Positions 1-10,743 of a stretch of DNA of 64,000 nucleotides are shown here, piece by piece. How positions within the stretch are numbered: the stretch's first letter is position 1; every line of letters begins with the position of its first letter. A program made the translations under genes and the position numbers. Source of the stretch: Nereocystis luetkeana (lineage: Eukaryota > Sar > Phaeophyceae > Laminariales > Laminariaceae); assembly GCA_031213475.1 (NCBI GenBank), contig JARUPZ010000017.1, forward strand, positions 3,654,849 through 3,718,848. The letters are read 5' to 3'. The notes beneath the pieces were generated by a model. The model was not told the origin of the DNA. It ran no database searches and saw nothing but the letters and a program-made list of their open reading frames with translations.

Positions 1-2610
1 TGCCTCATATTAAGCCACTAAAAAACGAAAAACAACTGCACGTGTGCTAAAGTATACTGAAGGAACTGAAGGCATGTCGATGTGCAGGGCGTGGAAAGGC
101 TAGCCGTGGAAACGACGGCTATGTCAAGGCCATAAGGGCCAAGAACGAACGTCTTGTACACTATAACAACAGTAGAACGGAACATAAACAAATAACCTAT
201 GCAGTACGTGCCCAACAGACACTCATGGCACTTAAAACCAGGGACTAGGAACAGATCCCCTACGAAAATAAGTTAGCACCACGGTTCAGCAGCCTTCACG
301 AAGAGGAGGTAGGCGGGAACAGTCGTGGTAAGTTAGTTGAGAAAAACCCAGAAATCCCCGCAAGCGAGAATACAGCAGATCGACAGCGACAGGTTTAAGT
401 AGGATCACAAACGCTCTCTAAAGTACGACACCACGATTCGGCGGTCATTGCGAAAAGAGTCAAGCGGAATCGGTGGCGGAATGTTGGAGAAAAACAAAGC
501 AGATACGCAAAATGAAATCAAAACCAAAATAACGCTGCGAAAATCGAACAGACGCCAGCAAGCTGGGACGGGGTGAATACACGTGACACCCACTGGGGCT
601 ATTGCCTAGAATGGGTACAAGCAGAAGCTACAGTGATACACTGCAGAATATTCCGAGTAAAAAATGAGGTCGTCGAGAAAACTGGTTTCGCAGCTTGGAG
701 AATGGCAGGAACTATCTATATTTCCAGCAAACACTTGGACTAAAGATGAAACAGAAAAACAGAAAGCCGTAGCGGGGGAGATGACCAATAATGGGACGCG
801 GGATTCTAACAGGAACACTTAGGAAGCACATGCAAAAGAAACAAGAAAATTGGCGAGGAGCTAGCCGTAGTGAAGCCCAAAATCTGAAACGGAGGACCTA
901 TAAGGTGAGACCTTAAGTGCCTAGCTGAGAAGGACCACTCGCAATAAGTCGTTTTTCCCGAAATAGTTACGCTTGAAAAATAAAATAAGGAGCGGATCAA
1001 CAGTAAACGATTTGCAGTTGTGAGGCCAGAACGGGGTCGATTTGTGGGACCCTTAGGGTCAGCTACGCCGCGAAAGAAAGGAGAAAGCGAAAAAAATAAA
1101 AAGCGAAAACAGAAACGGGGGGGGCTTAAAACGAAACGATCCAAGTGAGCTGCGAAGCCAGAACAGGGTCGAAAAAGTGGGACCCGTAGATACGCCGACA
1201 AAAACGAATAAAGAACGTCAACAGCAAATTTTCTGTAGGCGGTCAGCCAAAAAAAGAGGACAACAACGTGAGACTCTTGAGGGCTAAGAACGAGAAGCCA
1301 ATGGTCTACGACGTGGTACCTGAAGACGCAAGTCCGAAATTAGAAATATTATTATACCCGAAGCTGATACGCAGGGAAGAATGGCAAAAGCATATATATG
1401 CGTCAATGAAAAACAAAAAGGGGCCAACAAGAAGAAGGACTCGTGCATGGCGAAGATAAATGCGGAGAGTATGGGTGTTGCCCACCTTATGCGCTTAAGC
1501 AAAGTTCGTCACAAAACAAAATCGAGGGAGCAGCCAACAAGACCAGAGGACTCGGGCTTTGCGAAACAAAACATGGGAAGCATACATACTTCTACCAAGC
1601 GCGTAGCGCGAGGGGAAGTCGGAGCTGCGAAAGCCGTAGCGTTGTTACCTTAACACCATGGTCTTGCGGCCTGTAAGAGGTTAAGGCTACGTAGCTGAGC
1701 AGTGTCCGATTGAACAAGTAAGGAAAACAAAAAATATATAATACACACAATATAATTCTGGAAAGAAAGGTAGGGAAAATCGAATGATACAAACGAACTT
1801 CAAAGTAAGTGTCAACACGATGATGACCAACGAAAAAATAAAATAAACCTATTAATACGCGAAAGGAGGAAGAAAAGGTCGAAGGGTAATGACTGCCAAA
1901 TTCTCAAGACGGTCGAAAGGTATATAACGACCATGGGGCTCTGAGAGGCTATGTCGTAGTAGTGGGGAGCCGTGAGTAGATCAAGCTAACTCGACGGGTA
2001 CGAGGCAACAGTGAGAGAAGTCCGGTCTAAAGCTGACACGCTCAAACTATAGGCGGTGGGAAACAAGTACGCGTATAAATGCAAAGACAAAAATAGCTAG
2101 CCGTGGGGCACGAACGCCAAGAGGACGGAGGAAATACACGTTTCCATCATGCACATACATGGTGCAGGGAAAAGACAAGCTAAAAACGAATCAGACAAAA
2201 CTACCACGGTTTAGCTAATGCTATAAGCAAGCCGACACAAAAAAAGGGGGGTAGGGGCGTTAAGTGACGCCGAACGCGGGGATACTAGTACTCTAAGCAA
2301 GTCCAAAACGGGGGGTCGGCGCACGAAAAACGAATGACGAAAGTCCTTGGTTCCGAGTGTTGACCGAAAGCTGCCTGCGCTTTTTGGCCACCGAAGAAAA
2401 TAATTATTGTACGTAGGGCCTCGAAAAGCTCGTAGCAAGGCGACGATAGCGGGATACTCTGAAGTACCGATTTTGAGCCAATTCTACGCGCAAAACAGAT
2501 ACCAGTCAGTACGCATTAGGCGCAAAATCATCTGATGAAACGAAACAAGTTAAAGGGGGCAGTTCAAAAACCATAACACATAAAAAGAAAAAAGAGATAA
2601 ACTGTCGGTA
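1..2610. other. A/G-rich gene-poor stretch
   Basis: No convincing gene is seen; open frames are short and scattered on both strands. The top strand is visibly rich in A and G, with many short A runs. There are faint internal duplications: about 1024-1069 resembles 1158-1198 (shared GCCAGAAC-GGGTCGA and GTGGGACCC pieces), and about 1421-1460 resembles 1530-1575 (GCCAACAAGA, GGACTCG). This looks like decayed repeat DNA rather than coding sequence. Confidence 0.5.
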
Positions 2611-2750
2611 AGGGTCCGTCTTAACGAGGGCTGTTTTTTAGTTTTTTTCGGGATTTTCTCGAAAATTCGGTATTTCTTGGTTTTTTCCTATAATAGGAAA
2701 ATACCGAAATTTCTGGAAAATACTGAAAAAAACTCTTTAAGATCGACCCT
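2611..2750. mobile_element. Short TIR element (AGGGTC family), 140 bp
   Basis: The left end AGGGTCCGTCTTAACGAG and the right end CTCTTTAAGATCGACCCT form an 18-bp imperfect terminal inverted repeat. The interior is A/T-rich, with partly self-complementary AAATTTCGG-type motifs. The same ends flank a 663-bp element at 33290-33952, so this is probably a deletion derivative or MITE of one family. No target-site duplication is clear and no coding capacity is present. Confidence 0.6.
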
Positions 2751-2949
2751 AAGCCCCTTTTATGTAGTGCAAGAGAAAGGGTCAAAGGAATCACAACACG
2801 ACGGTTTGCGGCCTGTTTTTGATGAAACAGGGTAAACTGAACTTGGCGGCCGTAGGACAGGAATACGACAGTTAGCTCAGACGCTTGGGTCCTGCGCTCA
2901 GTGCAGCGCATTGGCCGCTGATGTGCACAAAACATATAAAAAAACATTA

Positions 2950-4130
2950 CCTACGAGTACTACTGATGTATCCGTCTCGAATGAATGGAGAAAAGTGGGC
3001 TTTTTGTCAGGTTTGGGAGGATACCGTAGGACGCCGCCGGCAAAGCTCTTGCCCCCTAGAACATGCATCCACCTCATTTCTTCGAGCCCGTCATCTATTA
3101 TACTAGTTGATCTTGCCCGCCACCGAGCGGGTTGGCCGTGGGCTGAGTCTCTGTCGAGATCGAGCGTCTATCGTCCATCGTCGCACGAGCTGAAATAAAC
3201 TTTTTGTGTACTTCGCGTTTCCATTCGCATACTATAGCAGGTCTTCACCAGTACTGAGTACAACAACAGGAGTGGATTGCTTCTTGTGCGACAACAAAAT
3301 TATCTACGAGTACTAGTGCTGTATCCGTCTCGAATGGCATTTTTTTTTTTTTTTTCAGGTTTGGGAGGATACGGTAGGACGGAAAAAATGGGCTTTGGTC
3401 CAGGTTTGGGAGGATACCGTAGGACGCCGCCGCCAAGCTTTTGCCCTCTTAAGCATGCACCCACCTCATTTCTTCGAGCCCGTCATCTAAACTAGTTCAT
3501 CTTTCCCGCCATCGAGCGAGTTGGCCGTGGGCTGAGTCTCTGTCGAGACCGAGCGTCTATCGTCTATCGTCGCACGAGCTGAAATAAAAGTTCTGTGTAC
3601 TTCCCGTTTCCATTCCCATACTATAGCAGGTCTTTACCAGTACTGAATACAACAACAGGAGTGGATTACATCTTGTGCGACAGCAAAACTACCTACGAGT
3701 ACTACTGCTGTATCCGTCTCGAATGGCAAAAAAATGTTTTTTTTTCAGGTTTAGGAGGATACCGTACGACGCATTTTTTTTTTTTTTCAGGTTTGGGAGG
3801 ATACCATAGGACGCCACCGGCAAGCTCTTGCCCTCTATAGAGCATGCATCCACCTCATTTCTTCGGGTCCGTCATCTATACTAGTTGACCTTGCCCGCCA
3901 CCGAGCGGGTTGGCCGTGGGCTGAGTATCTGTCGAGACCACACGTCTATCGTCAATCGTCGCACGAGCTGAAAGAAAAGGCTTGTGTACTTCGCGAACCA
4001 TTCGCATACTACTCGTATAGCAGGTCTTTCACAGTACAAGGACATGTGTGAATGTCTTTTTTTGACAGAGCAAAATGATCTATGAGTACTACTGCAGTAT
4101 CCGTCTCGAATGGTAAAAACAAAGTACACT
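2950..4130. repeat. Tandem repeat, about 350-390 bp unit
   Basis: About three full units plus a partial one. The landmark TACGAGTACTACTG-TGTATCCGTCTCGAATG recurs near 2953, 3305, 3694 and 4081. Each unit also carries CAGGTTTGGGAGGATACCGTAGGACGCC, a shared TTCTTCGAGCCCGTCATCTA block and a GCCACCGAGCGGGTTGGCCGTGGGCTGAG block. Much of the unit length change comes from poly-T insertions beside the CAGGTTTGGGAGG block. Small open frames over this region are repeat artefacts. Confidence 0.8.
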
Positions 4131-4607
4131 ATACCAGGTAGGTTACAGCAGCTAGCAGTGGATTACTTTCGACTTTTCGCCTTTATTGATATTTGCGATG
4201 CTATTCTTATGTTTCGGTACTTGCAAATAATAACCCGGCAGTTGAAAATACACGCCAATAAATCGAATGTGTAACAACCCACAACATGTTTTTCATTGGC
4301 CAGCAAAGCGTCGTCAGCTCTCTCGGACCGCTTGTTGGGGATCTCAAATATTTTTACCTCTATAAAATGACCCCGCTGTTTTTACTTCGCTTGTTTCCAG
4401 CTTTCTGACCGCTTGTTGGGCATCTCAAATATTTGATCTCTATAACAGCCCCGCTGTTGTTACTTCGCTTTCATGTTGCGATGCTCGTGTCATTTTCCGG
4501 TACCCTCTCTAGTCAATCTGTCGTTTATCTTGTTAAATTTCTAACAACCTACTTGTTTTTCATTTGGCCAACAACAACAGAGAGCGCCGTGACAGCTCTC
4601 TGACCAT
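4131..4607. repeat. Intergenic stretch with a duplicated ~75-bp segment
   Basis: No gene is seen. A block at about 4319-4392 (GACCGCTTGTTGGGGATCTC then ACCCCGCTGTTTTTACTTCGCTT) recurs at about 4403-4470 with a few changes. The flanks also share GTTTTTCATT-GGCCA-CAA and an AGCTCTCT motif at about 4290-4322 and 4554-4605, so a longer ancient duplication is likely. Confidence 0.55.
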
Positions 4608-4705
4608 TTCGCGGCCCGTCATCTATACTATCTAGTTGATAATGCCCGCCACCGAGCGGGTTGGCCGTGAGCTGTGCCTCTGTCGAAATAAAACTTTTGT
4701 GTAGT
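4608..4705. repeat. Detached copy of part of the 370-bp tandem unit
   Basis: The GCCCGTCATCTATACTA, GCCCGCCACCGAGCGGGTTG and GAAATAAAACTTTTGTGTA pieces match the middle of the tandem unit at 2950-4130. About 100 bp of the unit is therefore found again about 0.5 kb away, with internal deletions. Confidence 0.6.
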
Positions 4706-4907
4706 ATGTATGTCAATCTGTGTAGACTCGGTTGATGTTTTTTTCTCGAATAATCATTAACCAAATAAAGTACGTATTCAATTCGTATGATAGTATGGAG
4801 GACCTTTAACAATCTGGGAGAAGGGATCGTTAGGTTGGTAGGCTGTTCGGATGTTTTGGTTCCTGTTGGGAACAAGGCACGGGCGAAGACCCAACCCAAC
4901 CCCTGAC

Positions 4908-4941
4908 TCTAACCCTAACCCTAACCCTAACCCTAACCCTG
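4908..4941. repeat. Interstitial telomere-type tract (CCCTAA)n
   Basis: About five uninterrupted CCCTAA hexamers, read on the + strand and bordered by degenerate CCCAAC/CCCTGA units. The TTAGGG-type telomere is common in stramenopiles, including brown algae. The tract is interstitial, because unrelated repeats lie on both sides. Confidence 0.75.
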
Positions 4942-5259
4942 ACCCCAAACCGCAGCCGAAACGGGCCAAAGCTCGCCATAAACGAGGCTACGCCGAGTTT
5001 GCATCGAACCAGGAAAATTCTCAGATGCGGAGGACGATTCCGAAGTGCAGACCACGCTACACATTTTTCGAGTAAAAAACATCCCTAAAGATCCCTTCTC
5101 TCAGACTGCTAAACCTACTCATAGTATGACCACGAGTATAGTAACCGTCGTGCATACAAGCGCAATACCTGGTGCATGGCAAGAAACCCCGCGGCAGACC
5201 ACTGCTTGCTGCGAGCAGATCTGTCACTTTCGTCATTCCCACACTCTTCAAGCATAATA

Positions 5260-5366
5260 TTACGGGGGACCATACATAGTAAATAGGACCTACGGTACAC
5301 ACAAAAACCTGAATATTTACCTTTTTTTACTAACAAAATTTGGTCCTATTTACTATGGTCCCCTGG
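5260..5366. mobile_element. TA-flanked MITE (TTACGGGG family), right end decayed
   Basis: Starts TTACGGGGGACCATA after a TA and ends TTTACTATGGTCCCC followed by TGG instead of CGTAA. The inner AAACCTGAATATTTACC and TTACTAACAAAATTTGGTCC segments match the better-preserved 105-bp copies at 23567, 32403, 38741 and 48963. It carries an extra ACATAG-type insertion in the left arm. Confidence 0.75.
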
Positions 5367-6039
5367 AACAGTAGGCTGTGAAAGCGTCTGGTGCATCATC
5401 ACTACTTACTACGGAGTACTATTAATATCAGCACGAAAAAAAGTCTACTGCACATCAACTTCAAGAAGAAAAGTATTTCGCTTCTACTTTCCAATCCTCT
5501 GTGTGGTGCAGACATGCACATGAATGCTGTCTCCAATCGTCAGTCGATCACTTTGCTACCGTCGTCGTGTATTTTGTCTCCCCGATTAAAAAAAATAAAC
5601 ACCTGCTCATTCTCAATATATTTTTTGTTGCAAGCTGTACCTACTGATTCACCATCGCCTGGACTCTACATGACGTTATAATATTAATAGCATGCTTCGT
5701 AACAGGAGGGTGTCTTTCCGTCCGTAGGGGCGGGTAGGCTTCCTGCTTCCATTGTCGCTCGGAACCGGAGCCGTGAGCTGTGGGTTTTTCTTAGAGGCGA
5801 GGGGAGGCATTCAGCGATATACAGATATCGGCAGACGAGCTTTCCCGTAAACACTACCGCCGTATGGACCAGGCAATCCACAACCTATTGATGGCTGTTG
5901 GGGGGTGGGGCGTCCTGCTCCCGCCGTGCTATCGTACTGCTGTGCTGGCATACCACTCTGTTCCGTAATAGAGTAATCGTATTTAACAATGAGGCGCGCG
6001 AGCGCGAAGCGCGTGCCTTTTGTTCTTGGTTTTCCAAAG
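5367..6039. other. Intergenic, nothing recognised
   Basis: Only short, mutually overlapping open frames; no splice-consistent coding signal or named repeat was recognised. A low-complexity GCGCGCGAGCGCGAAGCGCG stretch lies at about 5992-6012. Confidence 0.4.
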
Positions 6040-6205
6040 AAAGAAAACAGACGTTCAGTCTGAGCCAAACCACGCCTGCTGGGGTGCCGTCTGTGCCGGT
6101 GCCGACTGGTCTCTCTCCACACTCGCCCCAAGTACTCCAACTGCGACTAGACAAAAAAAAGATAAGCAAACTGAGAACAGCGCCCCGACGCATTTCATCG
6201 AGGGG
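6040..6205 (+). repeat. Dispersed ~165-bp repeat, copy 1
   Basis: Closely matches 40420-40604 in the same orientation. Shared landmarks include CTGCTGGGGTGCCGTCTGTG, CCGGTGCCGACTGGTCTCTC and AAGATAAGCAAACTGAG. The two copies differ by substitutions and small length changes in poly-A runs. No frame is conserved between copies without stops, so a protein-coding origin (for example from a retroelement) is only a possibility. Confidence 0.7.
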
Positions 6206-7005
6206 AATAACAATGATGTTATAACAGCGCTGATTTATTATATCAGTACGAGCACGTTAATTTTTTCACCGCTCAACGAGTATAGACTACCAGTCCGAGT
6301 ATGGGCACATACATACGCACATGAACGAACGAGTTCTATTAATAGAAATATTTTGTACGTACCTATTATGTACCTGGTAGTCATTTCGTTTCCTTGAAAA
6401 ATGTCAAAATTAAAAAATAAATAAATAACTGGATGGATCCCCCATTTCTGAGTTGGGGGTGTGGTACGAGGACATCATATATATACAGACTACATCGAGT
6501 GCGGTGGGCAGCGTGTATCTCGGCCCCAGCATCGACCACGGGCTTAACATGCATTGACCTTATGTGCGTAGACGCAGATATATGCAGCGAACACGTTGAA
6601 TGCAGGTCAGTCGATGGTCAGCGTTAAAACTGCAGTATAGTACCTGGTACATAGTAAGCCCGAACTGGGTACTGGCACCGATACCTTCTGTAGTAGGTGT
6701 ACGTAGTACGTACCTGGTGCAAATGAAGTTCAAATAAAAAATAGGGGGGGGGAAAAACAACTACTTCGAAGTATCATAATAGAACTGAATAGAGTGCTCG
6801 TATGCGATGACTCTGTGGTCTTATCTACGGAAAACAGTAAGGCACATATATTATTAATATGGCACTCACAAGGAAGGGGGGGGGCTCTGGTGGGGTGTGA
6901 AGCACCGGATGTATGTGTGGGTCAATAAGTAAAAGGCATAAGACTTCCGACAGCAGCAACAACAGCTAACAGCAGCAGCAACAGCATCAATCAGCAGAGG
7001 GTGGC

Positions 7006-7038
7006 GGGGACGCGTGTCTTCAAGGCACACGTGTCCCC
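7006..7038. other. GC-rich hairpin, 12-bp stem
   Basis: GGGGACGCGTGT (7006-7017) can pair with ACACGTGTCCCC (7027-7038), leaving one non-Watson-Crick position and a 9-nt loop. It lies about 180 bp from a second hairpin at 7215. Function is unknown, and transcription is not implied by the sequence. Confidence 0.55.
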
Positions 7039-7214
7039 GTCGGGAGCTCAGGCTAGGGCGGCCGTCGAGAAAGGACAAGCAAACAAAGAAGTTGGAGAAA
7101 TCCGGAATTGACACGTACGTACTTGCACTGATTAGTAAGTGGAGCGGCAAAGGCGCAACAGAGCAAAGGCAAAGAAAGCACCAACGGACCAAGCGCCCGG
7201 CGAGCAGTCAAGCA

Positions 7215-7232
7215 CGCGTCGGCCCCGACGCG
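7215..7232. other. Short perfect hairpin
   Basis: CGCGTCGG and CCGACGCG form a perfect 8-bp stem around a CC spacer. It is a structural note only. Confidence 0.5.
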
Positions 7233-8334
7233 AGCCCCCGATCGTGGATCACTGCACGAGGCCGTGAGTCTTGAGGGGGTCCAAAGCAATCAGAGAAATA
7301 AGGAGGACGGAGAGGAGAACGGGTGTACGCGTGCCCCAAAAGGCGGAGGAACCTCACCGCAAGGAGTGACGCAGACGGGGGACGGACGGGTGTGCGACGT
7401 GGGGGTGGCGTCAGCGAGTTGGGGCGACTCTGCTGTGAGCAGCGAAGCAGGAGGGAAGGAGGACTGGCTGGTCCAAGTGGGTTGACAGCGAAGAGAGAGG
7501 GAGAACGGGTGGGAGTGCTAGTAGGTGGTTTTAGTTCGCGGAAATCATACAGAGGTACGACGAGAATTAATTGTTGAAGTTTTCTCTTTGCCCACCGCGG
7601 ACGTACAGCAGTAGTAGGTCTATTTGGCAGTAGTTTCAGCGAGAGGTAGGTTGGTTCGCCCAGCTAATCACACTCGACAGACAGGCAGAGCTTTTATGCT
7701 TGTACTTTGCGCCTCGTCCTCCTTCGTTTTGGCTGTCTAGATACCACTGCTGTACTCTGCTGTGCTGGTTGTGACCACAAATTTCCCTCTGTGCAGGCGA
7801 ACTACTGCTGTACTACGGCTGTCGTCATATACGAGTATACTGCCTTAAATTCGACGGCACACGAGACGGGAGGCAACGAGGAAGAAAAAGGAAAACAAAA
7901 GAAGACGGAAAGCAGTAGTAACAGCAGTAGTGGGTACCGGGTATCTGTGTTAGGCCCTTGCCTTGAAATTTAGGAGGGGCGCTGCTCTGCAACACTGACT
8001 GCTTTTCTTGAAACTGACACTATTATAGTGTTGGCACAACTGCCAAGGGAAGGGGTGGGTTGAGTGCTGGGGCAGACAACCGTCGTCTATATTTTCTGTG
8101 CGCGACATCTTTCGACGAACTAACTTTTGACCACTGTTTTTTTTATACTGTTGTGTGTGTTAGGATATTTCGGAGTTTTTTGGGGTTTTTTCGTTCACAG
8201 GAGCAGTACGTAGCACCGGCAAGTACATACGAGTACCAAGTATTTAGCAGAAAACATGCACCTCCTACTCCTACTTCTTATGATACACAACCTGGATAAC
8301 AGTAAAGGCGACCCGAGCAGAAACAAGGGGCGCC

Positions 8335-9833
8335 GTGGCATATGGAGAAGTAGCGCCGTTGAGGGGTGAAGGAATCGCGGAGGCGGTAAGGCTACAGAGA
8401 GAGCGAGACGGCAGGGACTCTCTCCTAGGCACTACCGATAGCAGTGTAGACCAGCAACACCGCACGACCTTCAACGCGTTGAAACATGCGCGTAGCAGTT
8501 ATAAACCAGCCATTTTGAAGGACAGCGGGTTTTTGGTGGATGCTTCTACGGGAGTGCTTGGGGGGGAGGACTGGGCCCTTGCGGTTGGAGGTGGAAGGGT
8601 GAGGGGTACGAGAAGTAAGAGTAGCAAGACTATGTGGGGGGAAGGGTTAGAGGAGGTAGAAACGCTACAGAGAGAGCGAGACGGCAGAGACTCTCTCCTA
8701 TGCACTACCGATAGCAGTGTAGACCAGCAACACCGCACTATCTTCTGCACGTTGAAACATGCGTGTAGCAGAAATAAACCAGCCATTTTGATGGGCAGCG
8801 GGTTTTGGTGGATGCTTCTTCGGGAGTGCTTGGGGGGGAGGACTGGGCCCTTGCGGTTGGAGGTGGAAGGGTGAGGGGTACGAGAAGCAAGAGTAGCGAT
8901 AGTATGTGGGGGGGAGGGTTGGAGAATCAGGTGGAAGAGCCGCAGGAAGAGCGAGACAGCAGAGACTCTCTCCTAGGCACTACCGATAGCAGCGTAGACC
9001 AGCAACACCGCACGACCTTCTGCGCGTTGAAACATGCGTGTAGCAGTAATAAACCAGGTATTTTGATGGGCAGCGGGTTTTTGGTGGATGCTTTTTCGGG
9101 AGTGCTTGGTGGGGGGGACTGGTCTCTTGCGGGTTGATGTGGCGGGGTCCGGGGTACGAGAAGTAAGAGTAGCGATAGTATGTGGGGGGAAGGGTTGGAG
9201 GAGGTAGGAAAGCTACAGAGAGAGCGAGATGGTTGGGACTCTCTCATAGGTACTACCGATAGCAGTGTAGACCAGCAACACCGAACGACCTTCTGCGCGT
9301 TGAAACATGCGCGTAGCAGTAATATACCAGCCATTTTGATGGACAGCGGGGTTTGGTGGATGCTTCTACGGGAGTGATTGGGGGGGAGGACTGGGCTCTT
9401 GCGGTTGGAGGTGGCAGGGTTAGGGGTGGTACGAGAGGTAACAGTAGTAGTAGAGTGTGGGGGGAAGGGTTGGAGGAGGTAGAAACGCTGCAGAGAGAGC
9501 GAGGCGGCAGGGACTCTCTCCTAGGTACTACCGATAGCAGTGTAGACCAGCAACACCGCACGACCTTCTGCGCGTTGAACAATACGTGTAGCAGTCATAA
9601 ACCAGCCATTTTGATGGGCAGCGGGATTTTGGTGGATACTTCTTCGGGAGTGCTTGGTGGGGGACGACTGGGCCCTTGCGGTCGGAGGTGGCACGGTCAG
9701 GGATACGAGAAGTAACAGTAGTAGTAGTGTGTGGGGGGAAGGGTCGGAGAATAAGGTGGAAGAGTTGCAGGAAGAGCGAGACGGCAGAGACTCTCTCCTA
9801 GGCACTACCGATAGCAGTGTAGACCAGCAACAC
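8335..9833. repeat. Tandem array, ~275-bp unit (left part)
   Basis: About five and a half units. The landmark ACTACCGATAGCAGTGTAGA recurs at about 8428, 8702, 8979, 9249, 9520 and 9801, so the spacing is 270-281 bp. Each unit continues through CGCACGACCTTCTGCGCGTT, CCAGCCATTTTGATGG and a G-rich GGTACGAGAAGTAA segment. Two versions of one sub-block alternate (GAGGTAGAAACGCTACAG or AATAAGGTGGAAGAGCCGCAG). Long frames exist on both strands, but the period is not a fixed multiple of three, so the frame changes between units and a repeat protein is unlikely. The array is cut by the copia element and resumes at 13136. Confidence 0.85.
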
Positions 9834-10285
9834 TGTTATTGGTATTGTGTGGCTATACCCTGGCAATGTAGGCGAAGGCTGTGTCCTCAGCGTAAGCCGA
9901 GTGATGACACCGGTCACGCAGTGACCAGGAGTGCGATACTCCGGTGTGGTAGTGAGAAAAAGACGTGATAACACGTAAACACTGGCGCTTAGTTGGCCAA
10001 CACACACAGATGAATTCCACAGAGAATGCAGGAGTCCAGATGACGGCAGCTTCCAGAGATGAACAGGCAGCTAGGTTACCATCACGATTCGTCGAGATCA
10101 ACACGAGAGAGTGAGGTACTCGGTCCTACCAGCTCGGTCCTACCAGCAGATATAATACGAATGCTATATTCCTCCGCATAATATACGTTACATGCCGAAA
10201 CGGTACATAGACTACGATCTACGATACAGTGCAGTGCTACTGAACATTGACTCATACATGGTCATGTGCTAACATTTCCATAACA
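9834..10285 (-). repeat. Full LTR (3' LTR of the copia element)
   Basis: Bounded by TGTTATTGG at 9834 and CCATAACA ending at 10285, so TGTTAT/ATAACA forms the short inverted ends. In element orientation it starts TGTTATGGAAATG. It is 452 bp long, within the normal copia range. The right LTR remnant at 13048-13135 matches its 10198-10285 part. Confidence 0.9.
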
Positions 10286-10743
10286 CTCCCCTTCAATGAA
10301 AATTGCCCTGAATTGTATCAAACTATAATTTTGACAAACAAACCTAGAAAACGAATCCAATTCGATGTTGAAACAATAAAGCCCAGAAAACAATCAAGTC
10401 GGTGATAATAGAAGTAGTTCAAGAGACCACTCCATTCGATGCAATTAAGCAGTTCATTCGATGCTTTAACCAGTAGAAATTGTAACGATGTTTCGTGCCC
10501 TATGTGCATACATTTATGTGCTTGCAAAAATACTGCTATTGTATCTTGCACAAACCAAATTTACCATAGCCTTCAATCCTACATGGCTCGTTCAACCAGT
10601 GATGGTGCGAGGCCGAATGTTGACTATTGAAATAGCAAACTGATTCACACAAATAACAGTTTCACAAAACAACCATACAAACACAAAACACAGATGTTGA
10701 TGACACAAACATATAACACACGATGTTGACAACGACTTTTACA
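10286..10743 (-). other. Polypurine tract and 3' untranslated region of the copia element
   Basis: Immediately inside the LTR the minus strand reads TTCATTGAAGGGGAG, a typical polypurine tract for plus-strand DNA priming. The remaining ~440 bp between it and the pol stop codon carries no recognisable gene. Confidence 0.8.

Larger units (their letters stand above)
6206..8334. other. Gene-poor stretch with two GC-rich hairpins
   Basis: No gene could be supported. Frames of 60-108 aa occur on both strands without recognisable domains. The 7.0-7.56 kb part is more GC-rich and G-rich on top. There are CAG/AACAG-type runs at 6950-6995. GTAC-rich degenerate sequence and TATTAATA motifs are frequent around 6.2-6.9 kb. 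Confidence 0.4.

Noticed and set aside
8335-9715. Genes in the 8-14 kb repeat array
   Set aside because: Frames change between 270-281 bp units, are open on both strands, and carry no start, domain or splice structure.
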